Source of the DNA: JAJYIV01 sp964499955
Lineage (GTDB): Bacteria > Patescibacteriota > Patescibacteriia > UBA9934 > GWF2-40-263
Assembly: GCA_964499955.1 (NCBI GenBank)
Contig: CAZCMI010000014.1
Location: 1-22,710 of the forward strand
Direction: 5' to 3'
DNA: 22,710 nucleotides
The translations under genes were made by a program, and so were the position numbers. This document shows positions 12,419 to 19,909 of the stretch, piece after piece (position 1 is the first letter of the stretch; each line of letters opens with the position of its first letter). The notes below the pieces were generated by a model. It worked only from the letters and a program-made list of their open reading frames with translations. It was not told where the DNA came from and made no database searches.

Positions 12419-13558
12419 ATGCCTGATTTTGCGAAACGCGCCTTGGAATTGCACGAAACCCATCACGGAAAAATCGGCACGGCCGTGAAGGTGCCGTTGG
12501 AAACGAAGGAAGATTTAGCCGTGGCGTACACGCCGGGCGTGGGGGCCGTGAGCGCGGCCATCGCCAAGGACCCGTCGCTGGCGCGCCGGTACACCATGAA
12601 GGCGAACACCGTTGCTGTGGTGACGGACGGAACGGCGGTGTTGGGGTTGGGCGACATCGGCCCCGAGGCGGCCCTGCCGGTGATGGAAGGGAAGGTGGCG
12701 TTGTTCAAGCACTTCGCCGGCGTGGATGCCGTGCCCGTGTGTTTGGATACGAAAGACCCGGACGAAATCGTCCGGATCGTGAAGGCGCTGGCGCCGGGGT
12801 TCGGCGGCATCAACTTGGAAGACATTTCCGCGCCGCGGTGTTTTGAAATCGAAGACCGGCTGGCGGAGGAATTGGACATTCCCGTTTTGCACGACGACCA
12901 GCGCGGCACGGCCACGGTGGTGCTGGCCGGGTTGATCAACGCGCTGAAGGTGCGCGGGCTGGCCGCCGTGGAGGCGCGCGTGGTGGTGAGCGGCGCGGGG
13001 GCGGCGGGAACGGCCGTGGCGGAATTGCTCTTGGCGTACGGCTTCGCCGACGTCACGGTTTGTGACAGCCGGGGTGTCGTTTCGCGCGGACGGGCGGACT
13101 TGAACGCGCCGAAACGCGCGCTGGCCGAACGCACGAACCCGCGCGACGTGGAAGGTGGGCTGGCGGAGGCGCTGCGCGGCGCGGACGTCTTCATCGGCGT
13201 CAGCGTACAGGGAGCGCTTACGGCCGACCTTGTGCGGACAATGAACCCGGGGCCGATCGTCTTCGCCATGGCCAATCCTGAACCGGAAATCCTGCCCGGC
13301 GAGGCCCAGGCCGCGGGCGCGTCCGTGGTGGCCACGGGCCGGTCGGACTTCCCCAACCAGGTGAACAACGTCCTGGCGTTCCCCGGCATCTTCCGCGGGG
13401 CGCTGGACCACGGCGTGCGGCGGTTCGAAACGTCCATGCTGCTGCGCGCGGCCGAGAACCTGGCCGCCTGCGTGGAAGAGCCGTCCGCGGAACATATCCT
13501 GCCGGATCCCTTCGATCCGCGCGTGGTGCCGGCCGTCGCCGCGGCGATCCGCGCGTAG
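12419..13558 (+). CDS. NAD(P)-dependent malic enzyme
   Basis: The 379-residue enzyme oxidatively decarboxylates malate to pyruvate with reduction of NAD(P). The N-terminal catalytic domain shows AVAYTPGVGAVS (35-46, catalytic tyrosine), AVVTDGTAVLGLGDIG, EGKVALFKHFAGVDAVP with the catalytic lysine, and the metal site NLEDI plus HDDQRGTA. The C-terminal NAD domain contains VVVSGAGAAGTAVAELL. The length corresponds to the short bacterial/archaeal type without the phosphotransacetylase extension. The ATG at 12419 is preceded by an A/G-rich stretch (GGAGAAGGGATAAAG) that can serve as ribosome-binding site. It is the last gene of the peptidase-channel-malic enzyme run, and no T-tailed terminator follows; instead the structured region begins 8 bases after the stop. 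Confidence 0.93.
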   Translation: MPDFAKRALELHETHHGKIGTAVKVPLETKEDLAVAYTPGVGAVSAAIAKDPSLARRYTMKANTVAVVTDGTAVLGLGDIGPEAALPVMEGKVALFKHFAGVDAVPVCLDTKDPDEIVRIVKALAPGFGGINLEDISAPRCFEIEDRLAEELDIPVLHDDQRGTATVVLAGLINALKVRGLAAVEARVVVSGAGAAGTAVAELLLAYGFADVTVCDSRGVVSRGRADLNAPKRALAERTNPRDVEGGLAEALRGADVFIGVSVQGALTADLVRTMNPGPIVFAMANPEPEILPGEAQAAGASVVATGRSDFPNQVNNVLAFPGIFRGALDHGVRRFETSMLLRAAENLAACVEEPSAEHILPDPFDPRVVPAVAAAIRA

Positions 13559-13565
13559 GCAAGAG

Positions 13566-13705
13566 CGCCGACCGACCCGATATCATCTGACAACCTTGGT
13601 CGGAGGATCTACGCGGCTCCCAATGTCAGAGATCCGACGACCATGAGGGAGGCCGACGTGAAGGAGGCCGAACCGGGTTGGAAGAGGATGTCGGGTCGGG
13701 AGGCG
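13566..13705 (+). ncRNA. Candidate structured RNA: three-way junction with repeated tandem G-A pairs
   Basis: The whole maeB-glgP gap folds as plus-strand RNA. P1 pairs 13566-13595 with 13676-13705: 24 Watson-Crick pairs and one G-U. Its only mismatches are G-A: 13570/13701, 13571/13700, 13585/13686, 13589/13682 and 13590/13681. P2 pairs 13598-13610 with 13630-13642, 11 Watson-Crick pairs interrupted by tandem G-A (13603/13637, 13604/13636), with a 19-base loop. P3 pairs 13651-13657 with 13663-13669 around a GUGAA loop, interrupted by tandem G-A (13655/13665, 13656/13664), and is flanked by another tandem (13649/13671, 13650/13670). On the minus strand these would be C-U clashes, so the plus strand is the likely RNA. 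It may be the 3' part of the maeB transcript; I see no separate promoter and no T-tail. No known family is recognised. Confidence 0.65.
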
Positions 13706-15409
13706 TTACGTATACAGCGTCTCGGCGTATTCGCGCAGCATGCGCGTGGCGCTGAAGCGATCGAGGATCATCGCGCGGGAGGCGCGCATCATCTCTTCCC
13801 AACGCTCGGGCACGCCCCGGGCGTTTCGGTTTTCATAGTAGGCGGGAAGGACGTCCCGTTCCAATACGTCCAAGACGTCCGTGGCGCGGTGGTCGCCCGC
13901 GAGCGCCCAGCCGGCGCCGTCCAGGTCGGCCTCGTACGCCCAACCGTCCTTGGCGGTGCAGGGCAGTACGCCGTTCAATGCCGCTTTCATGCCGCTGGTG
14001 CCGCAGGCTTCGAACCCCACGACGGGCGTGTTCAGCCAGATGTCGCAGCCGGACGTCAGTTCTTCCGCCACTTCCATGTTGTAGTCGGGCAGGAAGGCGG
14101 CCACGTCCTTCAGGTCGCCGTCGATTGCGCCGCACAACGCGTCCCGCAGCGCCATGCCGTCCTGGTCGTCGGGATGGGGGTGGCCGGCAAATACGACCCG
14201 GATGGGCCGGTCCGTGGAGCGGGCCAACGCGGCGAAGCGTTCCCGGTCCGCGAACAGGTCCATGGGCCGCTTGTACGGCACGATGCGCCGCGCCCAGCCG
14301 ATGAGCAGGGCGTCCGCGGGCCAGTCGCGCCCCGTCCGCTCGCGGATGCGTTCCAGCAGCGCCGTCTTGGACGTCTGGTGCTTGCGCCAAAACGCGCCGG
14401 GCGCACTCGCGCCGTTCCCGACGCGGTCCCAGGTGGGAAGGTGGATGCCGTTGGTGACCGGTGCCATGGGATGGTCCCGCCAGATGTCGCGCGCCTTGAT
14501 GGCGTGCAGCTTGCTGACCGCGTTCACCACGCCGGACAACCGCAGGGCCAGCGACGTCATGGAGAACGAGCTGGATTCGTGCACCAGGCCCAGGCGCATG
14601 AGGTCTTGGATCGGCACGGCCAGTTCTTCCGCGTATTTCGCAAGCAGCAGGCCGACGAGGTCGGTGTCGTAGACTTCGTGGCCGGCCGGCACCAGCGTGT
14701 GGTTGGTCAGCACGACGCGGCGGCGGGCGAATTGCAGGGCTTCGTCGAAGGCGAGCCTGCGTTCTTCCATGTAGCGGCGCACCAGTTCCACGCCCAGCAA
14801 GGCCGAGTGGCCTTCGTTGAGGTGGAAGACGGACGGGGAAACGCCCACGGCATCCAGCATCCGCAGCCCGCCGATGCCCAGGATGATTTCCTGCTTCAGG
14901 CGGGTTTCCTTGTCGGAAACGTACAGGCGGTTGGTGATGGCGCGGTCGGCCGGGTCGTTTTCCGGCAGATTCGTGTCCAACAGAAAGACGCGCACGTCGC
15001 CGCGCCGCCACTCCCACGCGGCGATTTCCACCACGCGGTCCTGGACGGTGACGCGCGCCCGCGCCGGGACGCGCCCAGCCAGGACGGGTTTCAACCCCAA
15101 GGCCTTGGGATCGTGGTCCACACAGCGTTCCACCAGTTGGCCGCCGGGCGTGCGGACGGGGCAGACGTATCCTTGGCGGTAGAACAGGCCGACGCCCACC
15201 AGGGGAAATTTGCGGTCCGCGGCTTCCCGCACGACGTCGCCCGCCAACACGCCCAACCCGCCGGCGTAGGCGGGGATGCGGTCGTCGAGCGCGTATTCCG
15301 CGCAGAAGTAGGCGACGGGCCGTTTGGCCAGCCGCGCGCGTTCGGGCGAGGAGCGCCAGCCGGCGAACCAGGAAACGTGTTCGGGTTCGGAAAAAGAAGG
15401 AAAAGGCAT
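13706..15409 (-). CDS. glgP: Alpha-glucan phosphorylase (GT35, GlgP-type)
   Basis: The 567-residue enzyme releases glucose-1-phosphate from the non-reducing ends of glucan chains, using pyridoxal phosphate. Landmarks of the short bacterial/archaeal alpha-glucan phosphorylase class are present: VAYFCAEYALDDRIPAYAGGLGVLAGD near the N-terminus, FHLNEGHSALLGVELVR, TNHTLVPAGHEV, VTNGIHLPTW, the ARRIVPYKRP phosphate-site segment, and EACGTSGMKAALNGVLP, whose lysine carries the cofactor. The following PCTAKDGW departs slightly from the usual LNLSVLDGWW. The ATG at 15409 lies 7 bases after the glgA stop; a longer in-frame ATG at 15451 would overlap glgA by 35 bases. It is co-transcribed with glgA, so synthesis and breakdown of glycogen share a promoter. 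Confidence 0.9.
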   Translation of the reverse strand: MPFPSFSEPEHVSWFAGWRSSPERARLAKRPVAYFCAEYALDDRIPAYAGGLGVLAGDVVREAADRKFPLVGVGLFYRQGYVCPVRTPGGQLVERCVDHDPKALGLKPVLAGRVPARARVTVQDRVVEIAAWEWRRGDVRVFLLDTNLPENDPADRAITNRLYVSDKETRLKQEIILGIGGLRMLDAVGVSPSVFHLNEGHSALLGVELVRRYMEERRLAFDEALQFARRRVVLTNHTLVPAGHEVYDTDLVGLLLAKYAEELAVPIQDLMRLGLVHESSSFSMTSLALRLSGVVNAVSKLHAIKARDIWRDHPMAPVTNGIHLPTWDRVGNGASAPGAFWRKHQTSKTALLERIRERTGRDWPADALLIGWARRIVPYKRPMDLFADRERFAALARSTDRPIRVVFAGHPHPDDQDGMALRDALCGAIDGDLKDVAAFLPDYNMEVAEELTSGCDIWLNTPVVGFEACGTSGMKAALNGVLPCTAKDGWAYEADLDGAGWALAGDHRATDVLDVLERDVLPAYYENRNARGVPERWEEMMRASRAMILDRFSATRMLREYAETLYT

Positions 15410-15416
15410 AGCGGGC

Positions 15417-17063
15417 TTACGTACGGAGGCGGGATGTTTTGGCGTCGGCATACCACGCTTCGTATTCTTCCGCGGCGTGGTCCCAGGAGAAGTCGGAAGC
15501 CAGGGCGTTGCCCACGGCGCGCTCCCACAACGGGCGTTGGCGGTAGAGGGTGAGGGCTTCCACGATGGCGCCGTACAGCGACCACGCGTCCTTCCGGCGG
15601 AAGGAAAACCCGTTGCCCGCGCGCGTGGACGGATCGAAGTCCTTCACGCTGTCGTTCAGCCCGCCCGTGCGGCGCACCAGCGGCAGCGCGCCATAACGCA
15701 GGGCTTCCAGCGCGACGATGCCGCCCGGCTCGAAGGCGCTGGGCACGAGCAGGACGTCGGCCCCCGCGAAGATGTTTCGGGGCAGGCGGAAATCCGCGCG
15801 CAGGTGCAGGCCCACCTGTTCCGGGAAGCGTTCCTGCAATTGCTGCAGGCCGTTGCTAAAGCGTTCTTCGCCGGAACCGAGAAGGGCCACTTGGACGGCG
15901 GGGCGTTCGCTGAGCAGCGGGGGCAGGGCTTCCAACAGCAGGTCGACGCCCTTTTGCGGCGTGAGGCGCCCGACGAAGCCCAGCAGCGGCCGGGTTTCGT
16001 CCACGGGCAGGTTGAAGAGGCCTTGCAGGTGCCGCTTGTTCAACGCGCGGGCGGCGGTGAAACGCCGTTTGGTGAAGCGCCGTTTGACGTGCGGGTCCTT
16101 GGACGGGTCGAATTCCTTTACGTCCACGCCGTTCAGGATGCCGCTCAACTTGCCGCGGACGGCCTGCAGCGTATCGTTCAATCCTTCGGCGTATTCGGGC
16201 GTGAGCACTTCCACCGCGTGGGTGGGGCTGACCGTCGTGATGGCGTCGGCGTACAGCAAACCGCGGCGCAGCGGGTTTTGCGCCTGCAGGGCCTTGGCCG
16301 TGAGCGCGGCCAGCGGCAGATGGCCGTCGTCGCGCTGGGATTCGGTTTGCGCGCGGAAGTCGGCCGTTCCTTGGTACCGGAAATTATGCACCGTCAGTAC
16401 GACGGATACGTCGGCGAGCAGGGAACGGTAGCGTTCGTCGCGGCGGGCGAGGTCGATGAAATACGAGGTGTGCCAATCGTGGCAGTGGATGACGTCCGGC
16501 CACCAGGCGTCGTCTTCGCCGGCGTCGAGGCGTTCCCGCTGGCGCTTGAGCCATTCGAGGCAGCCCTTGGACAGCAGGGCGAAGCGCGTGTGGTCGTCGG
16601 CATAGCCGAACACGCCCGATCGCAGGCCGAAATATTCCGGGTTTTCGAGGAAATAGGCCGGGGCGTCGGATTTCGACGGAACGATGCGTGAAACCGTACA
16701 GGGGATTTCGCCCAGGAATTTACCGCCTTCCTCAGGGGCGGGCGTGCCGTTTTGCGTGGCGGCCGCTCCGCCGTATTCCAGGGCCGCCCGTTCCCGCAAG
16801 GTGTCCGTCGCCGTGCGCTCGGCGTTGGGTTCGTCCGTGCCGTTGTCGTGCGCGACGGGAACATCAAGACGCGCTTCGTCTTGGACGAAGCTCCACGGTG
16901 CTGCGCCCGCGGCCGGCTGGTCCATGATGCCGTACCGAGCGGTAAACACGCGGGCATCGTGCCCGCGCCGGATCAGCGATCGGGGCAGGAAATACATCAC
17001 TTGCGAGAGACCGCCGACGGACGCGTACGGCGCGACCTCGGCGGCGAGGAACAGGATCTTCAT
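15417..17063 (-). CDS. glgA: Glycogen synthase (GT5, starch synthase type)
   Basis: The 548-residue glycosyltransferase extends alpha-1,4-glucan from a nucleotide glucose. The starch-synthase N-domain is clear: MKILFLAAEVAPYASVGGLS, VIHCHDWHTSYF, VVLTVHNFRYQG and ADAITTVSPTHAVEV. The GT-B C-domain has ILNGVDVKEFDPSKD, LLGFVGRLTPQKGVDLL, LLGSGEE and the donor-site VPSAFEPGGIVALEALRYG. The lysine of the usual K-x-G-G motif (KTGGL in E. coli) is replaced by serine (SVGGL, about 15-18), which may alter donor binding. An acidic/polar insertion (about 75-120) makes it longer than the usual 480-500. The start is the ATG at 17063, eight bases after TATGAT, so the glgA-glgP transcript is probably leaderless. 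Confidence 0.92.
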   Translation of the reverse strand: MKILFLAAEVAPYASVGGLSQVMYFLPRSLIRRGHDARVFTARYGIMDQPAAGAAPWSFVQDEARLDVPVAHDNGTDEPNAERTATDTLRERAALEYGGAAATQNGTPAPEEGGKFLGEIPCTVSRIVPSKSDAPAYFLENPEYFGLRSGVFGYADDHTRFALLSKGCLEWLKRQRERLDAGEDDAWWPDVIHCHDWHTSYFIDLARRDERYRSLLADVSVVLTVHNFRYQGTADFRAQTESQRDDGHLPLAALTAKALQAQNPLRRGLLYADAITTVSPTHAVEVLTPEYAEGLNDTLQAVRGKLSGILNGVDVKEFDPSKDPHVKRRFTKRRFTAARALNKRHLQGLFNLPVDETRPLLGFVGRLTPQKGVDLLLEALPPLLSERPAVQVALLGSGEERFSNGLQQLQERFPEQVGLHLRADFRLPRNIFAGADVLLVPSAFEPGGIVALEALRYGALPLVRRTGGLNDSVKDFDPSTRAGNGFSFRRKDAWSLYGAIVEALTLYRQRPLWERAVGNALASDFSWDHAAEEYEAWYADAKTSRLRT

Positions 17064-17158
17064 GCGCCTGGATCATACGCGAATTTTTGCCCTTCGTCCA
17101 TCCGTCGGAACGCGCATGATTGCGTCGCGCGGCGGGAACCCGTACACTGAACCGCGTT
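17064..17158. promoter_or_regulatory. Divergent promoters of glgA-glgP and malQ
   Basis: Plus strand: TTGCGT (17120-17125), 17-base spacer, TACACT (17143-17148), then ten bases to the malQ ATG. Minus strand: TATGAT (17077-17072), then eight bases to the glgA ATG. Both imply transcription starts at or within a few bases of the start codon. No operator palindrome is evident. Confidence 0.6.
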
Positions 17159-18535
17159 ATGCGAACCCGCGTTGGCACGTTCGCACCGCTTTCGGCGCTT
17201 CGCAGCGCGTCCTTGCCGCGTGAGCGGCGCGGGACGTTCGCGACGGCGCTTGTTTTTGTCGAATGGCTGCGGCGCACGAAGCAGGGGTTGTGGCAGATGC
17301 TCCCGCTTGCCGAAACGCATTTGGAACCGGGTTCTTCGTCCGCGCGCGTGCCGTCACCGTACAAGGGGTATGGCGTCGGCATCGACCCGTCGTATCTCGC
17401 CAAACCGTGGTCCGGGCGGACGCCGACGGAGAAACAGCGCGCCGCCTTCGCCGAAGCGCATGCGGATTGGTTGCCGGACTACGCGTTGTTCTGCGCGCTG
17501 CGCGATCGGTTCGGCACGGACGATTGGACGGCGTGGAACCGGGATATCCGCGTCCGGAGGCCCGCGGCCCTGCGGCGGTGGAAGCGCGAACTCGCGGCCG
17601 AAATCCAGCGGCACGCGGACGATCAGTGGCGCGCGCATACGGCGTTCGCCGACCTGCGCCGTGCGGCGCGCGGCATCAACCTGGCGGGGGACGTTTCGTT
17701 TTACCTGCCGTTGCAAAGCCCGCTCGTCTGGGCGAACCGCCGCGCGTTCGACGTGCGCGCGGACGGGACGCTTCCGCGCGTTTCCGGCGTGATCGACGGC
17801 CCCCGTTCGCATTACGGCCGGCAGATGTGGGGACATCCGCTCTACCGGTGGAGCCTGTTCGGCCGTCCCGCGGCGATGCGGGTGTGGCGGCTGCGCCTGC
17901 GGCATGCGGCGGAATTGTACGACATGGTCCGCTTGGATTTTTCCGCCGGCTTCTTCCAATACGGCGCCTTGGTGCCCGGCAACGCGGACGCGGACCGCTT
18001 GCGGCCCGGGCCCGGCGCGGCCGTGTTGCGGGAGTTGCTCGCGTATTGCCATGCGCTCGGCCTGCACGCGTACGCCGAGGACGCCGGCGGCCGCATGCAC
18101 GAGCTGCACCAAACCCTGCGGGCGTTCCACGTGCCCGGCATCCGCATCCTGCGCTTCGCCTACAACGAACAGCTGGGCGAAGTGGTGCCGTATTATGCCG
18201 ACACCGCCTCGTACCCGCGCCGCACCGTCGCCCTGACCAGCACGCACGATACGGACACCCTGTTCGGCTACGTCCGCAAGCTGACGTCCGCCGAACGGCG
18301 CGTGCTGGCAAAGGCCGTGGGTGTCCGCGCGTCCGACGATCCCCGGATCTTGGCCCGCCGCCTGCGCGAAGCCGTCCTCCGCTCGTCCGCGGCATTCGTG
18401 CTCGTGCCGATCCAGGACTGGCTGCTCACGGACGACCGGATCAACGTCCCCGGCACGGAGCGGCCCGTCGGCGATCCGAACTGGCGCTACCGCCTCACCG
18501 TGCCCATCGAACGGCTGCCAACCCACTTGTTCTGA
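17159..18535 (+). CDS. malQ: 4-alpha-glucanotransferase (GH77, MalQ), divergent
   Basis: The 458-residue enzyme would transfer alpha-1,4-glucan segments between maltodextrins, complementing GlgP and GlgA next door. GH77 landmarks: PLAETHLEPGSSSARVPSPYKGYG near the N-terminus, INLAGDVSFYLP, GRQMWGHPLYRW, the nucleophile region VRLDF (D260), AEDAG (acid/base E307), TSTHDTDTLFGY (third carboxylate D364) and VPIQDWLL with NVPGTE. The three catalytic carboxylates are present, but the usual RxDHFxGF has lost its histidine (RLDFSAGF), and the normal PDxFSxxGQxWG is changed to DGPRSHYGRQMWG. It is therefore a divergent member whose acceptor specificity may differ. The ATG follows a good TTGCGT-17-TACACT promoter. 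A bidirectional terminator lies just after the stop. Confidence 0.88.
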   Translation: MRTRVGTFAPLSALRSASLPRERRGTFATALVFVEWLRRTKQGLWQMLPLAETHLEPGSSSARVPSPYKGYGVGIDPSYLAKPWSGRTPTEKQRAAFAEAHADWLPDYALFCALRDRFGTDDWTAWNRDIRVRRPAALRRWKRELAAEIQRHADDQWRAHTAFADLRRAARGINLAGDVSFYLPLQSPLVWANRRAFDVRADGTLPRVSGVIDGPRSHYGRQMWGHPLYRWSLFGRPAAMRVWRLRLRHAAELYDMVRLDFSAGFFQYGALVPGNADADRLRPGPGAAVLRELLAYCHALGLHAYAEDAGGRMHELHQTLRAFHVPGIRILRFAYNEQLGEVVPYYADTASYPRRTVALTSTHDTDTLFGYVRKLTSAERRVLAKAVGVRASDDPRILARRLREAVLRSSAAFVLVPIQDWLLTDDRINVPGTERPVGDPNWRYRLTVPIERLPTHLF

Positions 18536-18540
18536 CAAGC

Positions 18541-18568
18541 AAAAACGCCTCCCTCGCGGGGGCGTTTT
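18541..18568. terminator. Bidirectional intrinsic terminator malQ/greA
   Basis: AAAACGCC (18542-18549) pairs with GGCGTTTT (18561-18568), extended inward by TCC/GGG-type pairs. T4 on the plus side and T5 on the minus side serve both convergent genes. Confidence 0.88.
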
Positions 18569-18578
18569 GATTCGGCCT

Positions 18579-19085
18579 TCACCGCACGTCCATCACCCGG
18601 TACGTGATGTTGCGGTCGTTCGCCGGGACGGTGAGTTCGTCTCCTTCCTGTTTGCCGAGAAGCGCGGCGCCCAGCGGCGAGCGGTGGGAAATGCGTCCGC
18701 GCCCCGGGTCCGTTTCCAGCGAGCCGAGGATTTCGAAGGTGAACCGGCGTTCGTTCGTTTCCACCGTGACGGTGGAGCCGATGGTGACCGTGCCGTCGGC
18801 CGTTCCCGCCGTGATGGGCACGGCCTGGGCGATGCGGTCCGCCAGCGTGATGACGCGCGCGTTCAACCGGCGCAACTGCGCCTTGGCTTCCTGATAGCCG
18901 AAGTTCTCGGACAGGTCGCCCATTTCCTGCGCGCGCTGCAATTCGGCCTTGGCGGCGGGAATGGCGCGTTCCGCGTCGGCCAGCTGGCGCTTCAGCCGTT
19001 CGATGGCCGCCGGGGTGAGGTGCCGGTCCGGTTCGTCCTGCAGGGCGCGTCGGTCTTCTTCCGATTTGCGGGTGGGAACGCGCAT
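18579..19085 (-). CDS. greA: Transcript cleavage factor GreA/GreB family
   Basis: The 168-residue protein rescues backtracked RNA polymerase by stimulating cleavage of the nascent transcript. The N-terminal coiled-coil (about 24-85) carries the tip motif GDLSENFGYQEAK, with D57 and E60 equivalent to the catalytic acidic pair of E. coli GreA (GDLSENAEY). The C-terminal FKBP-like domain shows IGSTVTVE, ISHRSPLGAALLGKQEGDEL and a closing YRVMDVR. An N-terminal extension of about 20 polar residues precedes the coiled-coil. It follows the YceI-like gene by 21 bases with no terminator or clear promoter between, so the two are probably co-transcribed. Confidence 0.92.
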   Translation of the reverse strand: MRVPTRKSEEDRRALQDEPDRHLTPAAIERLKRQLADAERAIPAAKAELQRAQEMGDLSENFGYQEAKAQLRRLNARVITLADRIAQAVPITAGTADGTVTIGSTVTVETNERRFTFEILGSLETDPGRGRISHRSPLGAALLGKQEGDELTVPANDRNITYRVMDVR

Positions 19086-19106
19086 AGCCGGCCGGTTGTT
19101 CGCTCG

Positions 19107-19811
19107 TTAGGATTGCGGCGCGGCGACGAAATCAATGCGCACGTCCAGTTCCTTTTCCACGTTGGCGAGGAAGGGGAAGTCCGGGATGAACAGGCCGAAT
19201 TCCTCGTAGAAGAGGGTCGTGGTGGCCGTGCCTTCCAGCGTGCCGTCGTCCGTGAGGACGGCCGTGACGTCGAAGCCGGTGTCGTGCGTGACGCCGGAAA
19301 TGGTCAGCGGGCCGGCCATGGTGAACGTGAACGGCTGGCCGGGAACGACGGGTTCTTCCGGCGCGGCTTCCACGCGGATATCGCGCAGGACGATGAACTC
19401 GTTGGCGTCGTCTTCCGTTTTCAGAATCAGGCGGCGGATGGCGTTGTTGCGCTGCTCCGTGTCCGTGACGAAGGTGCGGGCGTTGACGTACAGCGTGTCG
19501 AAGCGCGTGGCGGAAACGTCGTCCGGGGTGAAGAGCAGGCCGCCGGAAACGGCGTCGGACACACCGACGACGTTCGTGGGTTCGCCGCGCAAGATTTCGT
19601 TCAACTCGAACGTCACGGTGGAACCGGAGGCGATTTCATAGCGCGCCAGGCCTTCGGGGCGTTCCGTTTCTTCCTCTTCTTCCACGGGCGCGGCCGGGGG
19701 CGGGAAGTCGGACGGGGCCTTGGTGGGGGAAACCACCCAGGCGTAGGCGATGGCGCCGATCAAGACGATGCCACCGAGCATGGCGACGGGAATGAGGACG
19801 TTCTTATTCAC
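19107..19811 (-). CDS. YceI-like membrane-anchored lipocalin-type protein
   Basis: The 234-residue protein has an N-terminal membrane anchor (VLIPVAMLGGIVLIGAIAYAWVV), an acidic linker (EEEEET) and a YceI domain (about 55-232). The YceI signatures are ARYEIASGSTVTFELNEIL at the start, the central FTMAGPLTISGVTHDTGFDVTA and the terminal LDVRIDFVA. The fold is a lipocalin-like barrel that binds long isoprenoid lipids in characterised members. The start is taken as GTG at 19811, immediately before the anchor; an ATG at 19847 would add 12 residues but coincides with the likely -10 box TATGAT (19848-19843). No Shine-Dalgarno is present. greA follows 21 bases downstream. Confidence 0.85.
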   Translation of the reverse strand: MNKNVLIPVAMLGGIVLIGAIAYAWVVSPTKAPSDFPPPAAPVEEEEETERPEGLARYEIASGSTVTFELNEILRGEPTNVVGVSDAVSGGLLFTPDDVSATRFDTLYVNARTFVTDTEQRNNAIRRLILKTEDDANEFIVLRDIRVEAAPEEPVVPGQPFTFTMAGPLTISGVTHDTGFDVTAVLTDDGTLEGTATTTLFYEEFGLFIPDFPFLANVEKELDVRIDFVAAPQS

Positions 19812-19909
19812 AGGACGAACGGTTAAAAAACAAGTAGGGGAAATCATAACGGAAATGCCGCCGTTCGCCAACGGCCTCGGACGGAACCCCGCGGCGCGGC
19901 CAATGGCTC
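19812..19909. promoter_or_regulatory. Divergent intergenic region YceI-like / dienelactone hydrolase
   Basis: Minus strand TATGAT (19848-19843) is a plausible -10 for the YceI-like gene, with a leader of about 30 bases. No convincing plus-strand promoter is seen. An ATG at 19855 opens a frame that would join the hydrolase frame if the CCCC run at 19887-19890 had one base fewer. Confidence 0.4.

Noticed and set aside
13566..13705. A MITE or other mobile element with terminal inverted repeats
   Set aside because: The inverted repeats are imperfect only by G-A oppositions, inner helices show the same pattern, and no target-site duplication is seen. RNA structure explains more, although a mobile origin is not excluded.
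13643..13720. Small protein starting MREADVKEAEPGWKR in the RNA region
   Set aside because: The frame runs on into sequence antisense to glgP with no natural end; the repeated GAGGCCGA segments are explained by the P3 hairpin.
13643..15553. 636-codon plus-strand ORF antisense to glgP
   Set aside because: It is a high-GC shadow: composition is rich in R, A, G, H and Q with no family motif, while the minus strand encodes a motif-complete phosphorylase. The same applies to the long antisense frames at 1973-3100, 7856-9346 and 10368-12215.
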